From Lonicera japonica (taxonomy: Eukaryota; Streptophyta; Magnoliopsida; Dipsacales; Caprifoliaceae): a DNA stretch of 64,000 nucleotides. Location of the stretch: contig CM038467.1 in NCBI GenBank assembly GCA_021464415.1, positions 52,247,309 to 52,311,308 on the forward strand, written 5' to 3'. The notes below the pieces were generated by a model that saw nothing but the letters and a program-made list of their open reading frames with translations, made no database searches and was not told where the DNA came from. Both the position numbers and the translations under genes were made by a program. This document shows positions 37,201 to 45,999 of the stretch, in pieces. How positions within the stretch are numbered: position 1 is the stretch's first letter; each line of letters begins with the position of its first letter.

Positions 37201-37523
37201 ATTTTCCACTACCTTTCTTAGATCAAATGCTAGAAAGAGTAGCGGGACATGAATTTTATTGTTTCTTAGAAGGATTTTCTGGGTACAATCAAATTGAAAT
37301 CGATTTGGATGATCAAGAGAAGACGACATTTACATGTCCATTTGGTACATTTGCATACCGCAGAATGCCATTTGGATTATGTAATGCACCCGCGACTTTT
37401 CAGAGATGCATGCTAAGCATTTTTAGTGATCTTGTGGAAAGAACACTGGAAGTGTTTATGGATGACTTCACCGTTTACGGTGAGTCATTCGATAATTGTT
37501 TATTAAATCTTAAGCAGTTCTAG
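34284..37523 (+). CDS. gag-pol reading frame of the Athila-like element (gag, protease, RT 5' part)
   Basis: One frame of 1,079 codons from the ATG at 34284; the frame is open from 34185. A retrotransposon gag domain fills roughly residues 40-240. A zinc knuckle CSICDMIGHPTEKC lies near residue 290, then a charged linker, a retropepsin-like protease with LLDLGASVNVLP near 623-634, and RT. RT shows CIDYRKLNAVTRKDHFPLP, the YMDD-box variant FMDD (1058-1061), and GFSGYNQIE. The first catalytic Asp of RT motif A is Glu (CFLEGFSGY, residue 996), which should cripple the enzyme. The frame stops at TAG 37521-37523, inside RT, where pol normally continues; what follows is in other frames. Confidence 0.88.
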   Translation: MDHNEEARGGNGGNHFDVQVQPIQEPPIATMRDYLQPPRSATPSCIVLPPTANRFAVKPGMIPLLPRFHGMESENPYLHLKEFEEVCSTFYATNVTEEVVRLQLFPFSLKDKAKTWLNAQRPRSITTWQALQTEFLKKFFPVHRTNALRRQISNFAPKNQETFYECWERYKDLVNACPHHGYENWNLVSFFYQSLTPEMRKFVEMMCNGTFLSKNPDEAFDFFDYIAESNQTWDTYNFSERNNMPNRGGYHQLKESDDLAARVTQLTKKIEALEFSKPREVNLIEEETMCSICDMIGHPTEKCPTIPTVKQVLLDPAQVNMMNNYKRPQNSPYSETYNSEWRNHPNFRWGNSNTQTNQPPNFQKSQSSYVPPPKRNVEDLLAQFIQKSDQNFQKFDQHVQRCEQYFQSNDRSMNDMRNFLSKMAPNFSNQEKGKFPAQPLANPHGQTMMIEEGTSSQDTMEHVKSITTLRGGKMVDKTIHPKDQKPKEVVQSKETEVVDEGVKKNDEEVKEKEDIEKIKESVKIPFPQRLQQSSKPNQNAEILEVFKQVKINIPLLDAVKQIPSYGKFLKDMCTTKRRLNVKKKAFMAEQVSSILQNTRIPKYKDPGCPTISCMIGNCRIKRALLDLGASVNVLPFSVYEQLGLGELKPTKVTIQLADRSVKVPRGIVEDVLVQVDKFFFPVDFIVIDTQPVVNPANQIPVILGRPFLATSNAIINCKNGIVKLTFGNMTLELNVFSLSKQASDFEDENEHINMIESLVDEHFEYNFELESLGDLLTTPKEPNNCMQVYSLSEKQVPQKEGETEPSKPIEGRMELKPLPGNLKYAFLGTSETFPVVISSELSTEQEEKLVSMLGKYKKAFGWSLADLHGISPLICTHKIYLEDEAKPARQFQRRLNPHMQDVVRNEVLKLLDAKIIYPISDSKWVSPTQVVQKKSGLTVVKNENNELIPQRVTSGWRMCIDYRKLNAVTRKDHFPLPFLDQMLERVAGHEFYCFLEGFSGYNQIEIDLDDQEKTTFTCPFGTFAYRRMPFGLCNAPATFQRCMLSIFSDLVERTLEVFMDDFTVYGESFDNCLLNLKQF

Positions 37524-39069
37524 AACGATGTGTGGAAAAGAGCTTGTTCTCAATTGGGAAAAAATGTCATTTTTATGGTGACAAAAAGGGATTGTTTTGG
37601 GCCATATCGTGTCCAAAAAGGGAATCGAAGTTGACAAAGCTAAAGTGGACCTCATTGCTAAATTGCCAACTCCAAAGACGGTGAAAGATGTCCGCTCTTC
37701 TTTAGCCACGCTGGATCTATCGAAGATTTATACAAAAATTTAGCCTAATAGCTAAACCAATGTGTAATCTTCTCCTAAAAGATGCCCGTTCGAGTGACCG
37801 ATCAATGTGAGGAAGCCTTCAAGAAACTCAAACAATTGCTCACCACTGCTCCCATTATGCAAAGTCCGGATTGGAATCTTCCATTCGAACTTATGTGTGA
37901 CACAAGTGACTATGCAATTGGTGCCGTGCTCGGACAAAGAAAGGACAAAAAGCCGGGTGTGATTTATTATGCTAGCCGAACTCTCAATGAGGCTCAAATG
38001 AATTAAACCCTACCGAGAAGGAGCTCTTTGCAATTGTGTTTGCTCTCGACAAGTTCCACTCCTACCTCATCGGCTCACCAATCCTAATCTTCATGGACCA
38101 TGCGGCTCTTAAATACTTGTTCACAAAGAAGGATGCTAAGACGCGACTCTTGCGTTGGATTCTTCTACTCTAAGAATTCAACATCATGATCAAAGACAAG
38201 AAAGGAGTCGAAAATGTGGTGTCTGACCATTTGTCAAGGCTCATGTTCAATGATCCCATCGACGAAAGCCCAATCAAAGACTCATTTCCTGATGAGCACT
38301 TGTTCTCGATGACATCTTCTCCATGGTACGCCGATATTGTCAACTTCATTGTCACCAGAGAGATACCAAAATCTTGGAACTCACAAGACAAGAGGCGATT
38401 CATCAACGAGGCTAAGAATTTCTATTGGGACGAGCCGTATCTTTTCAAATATTGCTCGGATCAAATCATCCGACGATGCATTCCGAATGAAGAAATTGTA
38501 AGCGTGCTCACCTTTTGCCACACCGAAGAAGCTTGTGGTGCCACTTCTCTTCCAAAAAGACCGCAACAAAGATTCTTCAATGTGGCTTTTATTGGCCAAC
38601 CTTGTTCAAAGACATGCATCACTATTGCAAAGCATGTCCAAGATGCCAAATGCTTGGAGGAATTACACGACGAAGCATGAAGCCACTCAATCCAATTTGA
38701 TTCTTGAAATCTTCGATTGTTGGGGCATTGATTTCATGGGACCTTTCCCACTCTCGTTTGGTAATCTTTACATTTTAGTTGCCGTAGATTATGTTTCTAA
38801 ATGGGTGGAAGCCAAAGCTTGCAAGACAAATGACCACAATGTGGTAATTCAATTTTTGAAAGAAAATATTATTGCAAGGTTTGGAATTCCAAAAGCAATA
38901 ATAAGCGATGGAGGTACTCATTTTTGTAATCTATTTTTTTAAAAACTCGTGCGTAAGTATGGAGTAGCACACAAAGTATCTCTCGCCTATCATCCCCAAA
39001 CAAACGGGCAAGCAGAACTTGCAAATAGGGAGATAAAACAAATTTTGGAAAAAACGTTAAATCCAAATC
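37524..39069 (+). pseudogene. Rest of pol in broken frames: RT end, RNase H, integrase 5' part
   Basis: Continues gag-pol but is shifted several times and has in-frame stops, for example TAA at 38171. RNase H is seen at 37782-38005 ([30 protein letters not shown]) and the HHCC zinc domain of integrase near 38600-38650 ([11 protein letters not shown]). The integrase core follows with Asp in GIDFMGP (about 38727), Asp in SDGGTHF (about 38906) and the third acidic position in [10 protein letters not shown] (about 39015). The sequence is broken at 39069 by a solo LTR and resumes at 40612. Confidence 0.85.
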
Positions 39070-39208
39070 TGTAGACACCCCGATCCGTGACCCCCGCAAG
39101 AACCCTAACGACCTTCGAGAACTACTGCTTTGGGCCCGGGACCCACCCAGACACCCGAAACTACCCTGAAAGGGTTTGTTGGCCAACAAACCTGTTTTTA
39201 AGAGAGAT

Positions 39209-39398
39209 TGTCGCACGACATATCACATTGTCACGCGACAATCACTGATATGTCGCGCGACAATCCTACTATGTCTCGCGACCATCCACTCTCTGACACA
39301 TCAATTTGTCAGAAACATCACTTCAGCCGTTTGTCACGCGACATTAGACACATTGTCGCGCGACATATGCCCTTTTTGTGGAAATGTCGTGCGGCAAT
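39209..39398. repeat. Seven TGTCGCGCGACA-type palindromes upstream of the LTR TATA box
   Basis: Variants of TGTCGCGCGACA occur seven times, some one base off (TGTCACGCGACA, TGTCTCGCGACC, TGTCGTGCGGCA). The TATA box follows 14 bp after the last copy. In this AT-rich region such CpG density stands out. Confidence 0.9.
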
Positions 39399-39411
39399 CT
39401 TCCCCGAGCAG

Positions 39412-39420
39412 TATAAATAG
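39412..39420 (+). promoter_or_regulatory. TATA box of the 39070 LTR
   Basis: TATAAATAG directly after the palindrome cluster. Confidence 0.7.
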
Positions 39421-40606
39421 GCCAACACCCCCCAAGGGTTCAGGGCAGCAACTTGGGATTGAAGAATTCTAAGTTCTAAATCTGATTTTCTAGTCTTTTA
39501 TCGAGTTTTCTCTATTATCGTCTTATTTCGGAAGAATTATTGAATCTATTCTCGACACTCGACGTGTCCTGTCTCTGGAATCAAATTCTCGGAAATATCT
39601 GAAGAAGGAAAAGATCATTATCGCCGAAAATTTCTCCGCCGCATCATATTTTCTTTCTTATTATTATTCTCGTCGGAAGGTAAAGAAAGTCTCTCCTAGT
39701 ATTTAAATTAAATATCTGTGTACTTGTTTTATTTATGTTGTTTTGTCCACGTTTTATTTGAATAAACTTATTGCCAAGTTATAAATAGTCTATCGTTTTC
39801 AAAACAAAAGACCGTGACAAAACCATTTGCAAAACCAGAAGAGTAAGTACATTACCATCCGGATAAAATCCTGTTTTCAAAATCCTGACCGGTAAAACTT
39901 ACTTAGGAATTGAAAACCCGGTATACCCTATATGTTTCATAGATTGTGATACGACCGGAAGAACTCCCCTCAAGAGTTCTAATTCCATATTGAATTAGTT
40001 CCACTATAAAGATCCAAAACTTTCTCCAAAAACAAGTCAAAACTCGAGAAAACCGTCATTATCCGAGAAATAATACGGAAGCTCCCTCTCTAAAAGAAAA
40101 ATAACTCTTGTCACTTGTATTTGCATTTCTCCAAACTAAACATCGGATCTTGGAATACAAACATTTTCATTTTTTTTCCCGTTTTCCCAAATTAGGGTTT
40201 TCCACTTAAGAAGTAGTAGACTGTCAGTAAAAGAATCCAAGTTTTTCAACATAGAATAAACATATAAAAGACCACTAAAGACCGAAAGGGAGGAATGTAT
40301 CATTAACACCTTCCCAAACCGTAATATAGTTTCCGAACCCTATAGAATCTTGGTTTCGTAGACAAACGTGTAAAGAAAGGCTTAACTCTAGCCTTCCCTC
40401 TTACACAACCATTTTATCCGTTTTCTCGTAAAACGTACTGGCGACTCTGAATGAACCCCTTTGTATCTAAAAATAGAACATAGGGACACATGATATGAAT
40501 CAACAAGAGACACTCTAGCAAATGGAACGACGGAATCCGTTCCGACGTTTCAGACGCCCAACCAAACGGGGAAGAGACCCGGGGGTCGCATTTGCGGATT
40601 CTCACA

Positions 40607-41153
40607 AAATCGCAAAGATTGGTCTTTGCGCTTAAATGATGCGCTTTGGGCATACCGTACGGCTTTTAAAACCAATCTGAATATGTCACCCTATCGATTG
40701 GTCTTTGGAAAATCATGCCACTTGCCTGTGGAATTAGAACATAAATCTTTTTGGGCAATTAAGAAATTGAATTTTGATTTCCATGAAGCGGGTAATAATC
40801 GGAAACTCCAAATCGAAGAAATTGAGGAGTTGAGAAGAGATGCATATGAAAATGCAAAAATAAGCAAGGACCAAGCAAAAAGTTTTCACGATAAAAATAT
40901 ATTGAGAAAAGATTTTCAAATTGGTCAAAAAGTCCTTGTTTACGATTCTCGTTTACATCTCTTCCCGGGAAAATTAAAATCAAAATGGACCGGCCCATTT
41001 ATTGTTAAACATGTTTATCCATACGGAGCCGTGATGGTGGAAGATCCCAAAAATGGCTTTGAATTTAAAGTCAATAGCCAACGATTAAAGCAATTTTTGG
41101 AAATTCCAACTTTGGAGGAGTCCATCCCTCTAAAGGAACCGACCTATGTGTAA
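40607..41153 (+). pseudogene. Integrase C-terminal part of the Athila-like element
   Basis: Open from about 40612 to the TAA-type stop at 41151-41153. It reads [30 protein letters not shown], a charged helix region, and the SH3-like end [24 protein letters not shown]. This is the ordinary end of Athila/Tat pol. It is part of the same gene as 34284-39069, separated only by the solo LTR. Confidence 0.85.
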
Positions 41154-42466
41154 AAATATAGGTTGTCATGTCTAAATAATATATATATATATATATATAT
41201 ATTTGTGTTTAAGTATTTTTTTTGTAGCACAAGAAGCCATCCTTCAAAAAAAGGAAAAAGAAAAAAAAATGGTCTTAAGGATTGGAAGATGCCTCTCAAA
41301 GATCAATTGCTCAAAGCATTAGGGACAATGCTCACTTCAAGTTTGGGGGTAAGGAAATGAAATTTTTCATTTCAAACTTTTGTTTAAGTTTGATTATTTT
41401 CCATGTTTAGACCCAATTTTTTTCGAAATCATGATAAGGCTTAATATCCATGTTTAAAATTTTAAAATTTCAGCCCATGTTCAAGTTTTGATCTTGGCAT
41501 TATAACTCTTGATTAGGATAGGCAACCAAGTGTTATCTCTTAATATCTATCTTTAATTAGGCTTACGTACCTTCAAGTTGTCTCTCTCACATTAAAAATG
41601 CACATTTGATTTAAAATTGAACTTTTGTCATAACAAATTGAGTTATTTTTATCTTAGAAAGAAGCTTTGTTTTCAAGAAAATAAAGAAATAATTCCTCTT
41701 ACAAGAAAGAATTTCTCTTAAATAAGCTTAACAGATAAAACTCTTGGAAAAGGCTTTGTATCTAAACCGGACTTAATGTTTCACTTGGTAAATTAATTAG
41801 CCTATTTTTTTTTTTATACTTGGAATAGTTGGAAAAGGCTGCCTTATGAATTAGAGTGAAGCCACCTTGAAAAAAAGAAAAGTAGCTTTAAAAGCTCACA
41901 AAAGAAAAATTTAGAAGGAAAAGGCTACCTATTCATGATGCGTGAAAGCGCCTCTATTCTCTTGTAAACAAAAAAAATCCAAGAAGCAAAGAAAGAAAGA
42001 AAAAAAAAAAAAAAAGAAGAAGAAGAAGAATGACTGAGCTTATATGTTTTGTAAAAAGAGGTGTTTCTTCAATTGAAAACTTTGTTTCTTTCCAAAAGGA
42101 TAATCAAAACACTTTCTTGACATGTTAAAAGTTCTTTTAAATCAAAAATCACACACACAAGGAGACAACATTTGGAGCTTATTTCTAAATTTATATAGAT
42201 GTTTTGAGATTTTGTTTGATTGCCATGCATTCTAAAGAGGCGTTTGAAATGCTAAATCATAACTTGCACAATAGAATTGAAAACAAACATGAATATTATG
42301 CAAAATCATGATTTGAATGTTTGTAGGTATCATCTCTGAAAACCTTCACGAGAAGGCCACTCGTCCTCTTTAGGAACTTTGAGGTTTAAAGGCACGATGC
42401 ATTTAGCCAAATGCATCCTTTTTATTGGTATATTGTTTAGACTTGCTAAGGGACTAGCAAGAAGTA
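41154..42466 (+). other. Post-pol untranslated region of the Athila-like element
   Basis: AT-rich, with a (TA)n run at 41180-41203, purine-rich runs near 41995-42030 and no convincing frame. An extra G-rich word TTTGGGGGT lies at 41342-41350, 1.1 kb before the true polypurine tract. No envelope-like gene is present. Confidence 0.55.
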
Positions 42467-42478
42467 AGTTGGGGGGTG
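42467..42478 (+). other. Polypurine tract of the Athila-like element
   Basis: AGTTGGGGGGTG lies directly before TGATAAGCGC, the start of the 3' LTR. Confidence 0.75.
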
Positions 42479-44093
42479 TGATAAGCGCACTATATTGAAT
42501 ATGAGAATACGATTTTTTAAGCATTATAGTGCTCTTATATGGCTAAACACACTAATTAAATCTCAAATTACGACTTGTTGGTTCATAGCAAATTAATGTG
42601 CTAACAAATTATTGCAAGCCATCTTTTGTTATTGAAAGGATTCATGCAAAGGTTCAAAGAAGAATGGCAAGGATTACGTTATTGACGCGAACGAGGCTAC
42701 GTGGGCTTAAACCGATTGGAATAATTTGGAAGCATTATTTTAAGTAGTTTTAATTATAATAATTTAATTTTTTATTTTGTTTTAAAATTAGTATTTTTAA
42801 CTAGTAGTTGATGATGTCATCGCTTACATATTATTTGATGATGTCATGGCTTACATCACTTTATTATGTGAGAATAAATGTGAGCCCTTGGATCATGATT
42901 GGTGGGATTGAATGTAGACCATTGGATGTATTTTTCAACTACTATATATACATCCCACCCCACCCCATCCATAAGGAGACATGAAGAGAATTGGAGAGTG
43001 AGAAATCTTCTTGTAATAAAGAGAGAAATATTCTTCTTCTTCTATATTCTCAATCACTTGTAATAGACTCATTTCATATCTATTAATACAAGTGTTTTGT
43101 TGATTCTCCTTCATTATTGTTATGTATTCATCTATGGAAGGGTGAATCACCTAGCCAAGACTAGGGGTGAGTTTGTTTTAAAAGGTAAACATGGTCAAGT
43201 TTTCAATTCTTTAAAAGCTATGTGCCTAGTATTGTTAAATAATTATGCTTCTCATATATTAATAATAGTCCATAATATTTGATGGCTTAAAACACCATAA
43301 ATATTATGGAACCTCCATTTTAATCTCTTTTGCATCCTTATGCCATGTATATGGAGTTCTTTGGTGATTAATGGACATGTTTAGTACATAAATGATACAT
43401 AGACTATTCATGCCACGTATGATTAGTACTAGTTAAATCATTTATATACAAACAAAATATTTCAAGTAAGCATATATTATTTTACAATCACCAATATAAA
43501 TGGATGGCTATGCTTTTTATATAAAATTATAGAGTTTTATTTCAAATATGGTCACATCTTATGGTTAAGTGTAAAGTAAGGTTTTATTTTCCCTTGTCAC
43601 CTACAACACTTAAACATACTTTGTGCCTATATTTGAAGACTCTATAATTGCTTATTTGTCCCCTTAAATGTGGTGTTTTGTCTTACCTCATAAGGTAGCC
43701 TAGTAAAGTTGGATTGGTTGTATTTCCTCAAAATCTTTTACCGCCAACATCTAGACTTCTAAATGAGAAGTACAATATGCAACACAATAAGGAGAATGAA
43801 TAAGCCGAATTGGATTCATAAACCATGGTTCCCAATAAATAACAAATAAACCCCCAAGCCTTCGCTTTCCTTAAATACAAGAATATTCTCATAAATTTAA
43901 GTTTTATTTTACACATTTCTCCACAAAGTGATTCACAACAATTTTAATCAATCAATAATGACTTTATAAACACGTGATCTACAAAAGCTTTAGTCTCCTC
44001 CCTGTGGTTTGACACTCGGACTTCCATAAGTCTATATTACAACTTGACCGCCTACACTTGGGTGTATACAATTGCACTATTTCACGCGTGTCA
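42479..44093 (+). repeat. 3' LTR of the Athila-like element
   Basis: Runs TGATAAGCGC to CGCGTGTCA, 1,615 bp. The first 110 bp and everything from about 43040 on match the 5' LTR closely. The U3 core between (about 42600-42960) is unrelated and has no palindrome cassettes, making it some 320 bp shorter. The right flank is integrase sequence of another element. Confidence 0.88.
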
Positions 44094-44723
44094 CCCACAG
44101 ACAAATGGGCAAGCTGAATTAGCCAACAGAGAGATCAAGAGAATTCTCGAGAAAACAGTCAATGTTAATCGGAGAGATTGGTCTATTCGTTTGACAGATG
44201 CTTTATGGGCATATAGGACCGCCTACAAAACGAATTTGAATATGTCCCCTTACAGGTTGGTTTATGGTAAGGCATGTCATCTCCCCCTAGAGATTGAACA
44301 TAAAGCATTCTGGGCTATCAAAACTATGAATTTCGATCTTCGAGAAAGTGGCAAAGAGAGGAGTTTGCAGTTGAATGAACTTGAGGAGTTACGCCATGAT
44401 GCGTATGACAATTCAAAGATTTTTAAGGAAAGAACTAAGCGTTTCCATGATCAAAAAGTACTAAGGAAAAATTTTTGAGCCGGGACAGAAAGTACTTCTA
44501 TACGATTCAAGCTCCATTTTTTCCTGGAAAACTTCGATCAAGATGGACTGGTCCCTATAAAGTTCATAATGTCTTTCCTTATGGAGCAGTGGAATTTGAA
44601 AATCCAAGGGATGGTAGCACATTCAAGGTCAATGGGCATAGACTGAAGCCATTTCTGGAAAAGCTTGATGATAGTAACGAGAGCATTGAGTTGGGGGAAC
44701 CCGATTATAATGCTGAGGACTAG
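44094..44723 (+). pseudogene. Integrase C-terminal fragment of a second Athila-like element
   Basis: Starts abruptly after the LTR end with [19 protein letters not shown] and continues through [19 protein letters not shown] to a C-terminal end PGKLRSRWTGPYKV. It is homologous to 40612-41153 but divergent, so a different family. One extra T in a T-run near 44475 breaks the frame, and a second shift lies near 44510. Ends at TAG 44721-44723. Confidence 0.85.
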
Positions 44724-45089
44724 TTGAGAAGGAGCTGATACTACTCTATAATTTGTATATTATGTAAATGTTTATTATTATTTTTTATTTTTTAGCTTTC
44801 TTTTATTTCTTTCTTTTAACTTTGAGTTGAAACTCGTACTAGCGCTATCATCTATCTGTTTCAAGTTTCAGTGATGAAGTTTATTACTATAGTATTTGTT
44901 GTTGTTGTATAATCTTGTTTCATTGTCATGCTTATCTGCCTATACTTATATATATATATATATTGTTTCCTGTCTAGATAAAGCACGCTCCCGAGCCACA
45001 TATATTATTGCACACTACCTGTCTTTAGCACTATACTGGATAATTTTTCTCCTGCCAATATTTCTTCTTCAAACAAGCGTTCTCGAGAC

Positions 45090-45584
45090 TTGATGGGGAT
45101 GGGGCCGACTGCTGGATCCCCTTTGCACGTTAAGGTGAGACGTTCTTGGCCCGCTCGATTTACTGAAATGGCTGAGGCGAGTATCTCCCCTAAGCGTGCA
45201 CCACCATCTTGTAAGAGAAAGTTATTTGTAGAAGAGGCAGACAATAAAGATTATTTACAGCATGATGCCAAAGACAATATGGAGATTGATGGAGACGTGG
45301 AGTTTTCTAGTCTACAGAATGCTGGTTCGTATGAAGGGACCCGCGATCACATGAGCGAGTCAGAATCTGATCCTGAAGAAGAGCCAGAGTCTGATCCTGA
45401 GGAGGAGCAATTTGAGCCTGAGCCAGATGAAGATGAACCGGAGTCTGACCATTCAGAGCCAAAAGAGGAATCAGAGTCAGAAGATGAGCAAATTGAACTT
45501 GAATCTGAGTCAGAGGAAGAGTCTGATCATGAAGAGGAGGATCCAGATGAATATCTAGTCCCTGTTACCCCCACTGAAGAGTAA
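45090..45584 (+). CDS. Acidic-repeat ORF of unknown function, downstream of pol
   Basis: A 164-codon frame in the post-pol region of the second Athila-like element. The N-terminal third is basic (VKVRRSWPARF, SPKRAPPSCKRK). The remainder is dominated by Glu/Asp/Ser/Pro repeats (ESDPEEE type), ending in PVTPTEE. No signal peptide or membrane helix, so it does not look like an envelope. It occupies the place of the extra ORF that Athila elements often carry. The ATG used is the first of two (MMGMG). Could be a spliced exon. Function unknown. Confidence 0.45.
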   Translation: MMGMGPTAGSPLHVKVRRSWPARFTEMAEASISPKRAPPSCKRKLFVEEADNKDYLQHDAKDNMEIDGDVEFSSLQNAGSYEGTRDHMSESESDPEEEPESDPEEEQFEPEPDEDEPESDHSEPKEESESEDEQIELESESEEESDHEEEDPDEYLVPVTPTEE

Positions 45585-45684
45585 TAGAGAGTCGAGAGGC
45601 CGTGCAGTCAGTAGCCCACCCCCAATAGCATGCGGATATAAGTATATCTTACTTACCCAGGAGAGCGGAGGCAGAGTTAGGCGA

Positions 45685-45999
45685 ATGACTTCGCGTTTCT
45701 TGTTTGTAGAAGATGCCATTGACCCGTACAATCCCTACCTCTGCCATCCGTCAGACTTGAGCATAATACGCAACCCAATTTCGGGGAGAGTTCTAGTCCT
45801 CCTAGATTATTCAGCTTATGCGAGGAGGATGTGGGGGAGGCTATTTAGGAGACCCCGTTATGAGGCCGAGATGAGGAGAATTTCATGGCAGCTCTGGATA
45901 CTATATTTGAGCATTGTAGGCGAGTGCAACTACGTTTACAGCATACAACTAGGTGATGTCACATTCTGTGTGTGGCAGAGCCATCGCTACAGCAGGTAG
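45685..45999 (+). CDS. Small ORF of unknown function after the acidic ORF
   Basis: A 104-codon frame 100 bp downstream of the acidic ORF (TSRFLFVEDAIDPYNPY.., VLVLLDYSAYARRMWGRLF). Composition is protein-like, with many Arg, Tyr and Trp, rather than AT-rich noise. No family recognised. It may be a second exon or a frame-shifted remainder of the same accessory gene. Confidence 0.35.
   Translation: MTSRFLFVEDAIDPYNPYLCHPSDLSIIRNPISGRVLVLLDYSAYARRMWGRLFRRPRYEAEMRRISWQLWILYLSIVGECNYVYSIQLGDVTFCVWQSHRYSR

Larger units (their letters stand above)
39070..40606 (+). mobile_element. Solo LTR inside integrase, TGTGAACACC-related family, TSD AAATC
   Basis: Begins TGTAGACACCCC, ends GGATTCTCACA, flanked by AAATC (39065-39069 and 40607-40611). 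Excluding the insert and one duplication copy leaves the integrase frame continuous across the site. Structure (CCCGCAAGAA near the start, TATAAATAG, ACTGGCGACTCT in U5) marks it as a relative of the LTRs at 15267 and 54362. Its GC-rich U3 holds seven CGCGCG-type palindromes. Confidence 0.92.
32135..44093 (+). mobile_element. Athila-like Ty3/gypsy element, probably a recombinant
   Basis: The order is 5' LTR (32135-34069), tRNA-Asp primer site (34076-34093), gag-pol (34284 on), an inserted solo LTR (39070-40606), pol end (41153), a 1.3-kb untranslated part, polypurine tract and 3' LTR (42479-44093). PBS type and gag/pol character point to Athila/Tat. The outer flanks disagree: ATATA and copia LTR on the left, an integrase gene on the right, with no target duplication. 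The two LTRs differ through most of U3. A crossover between two related elements inserted at different places explains both. Confidence 0.8.
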
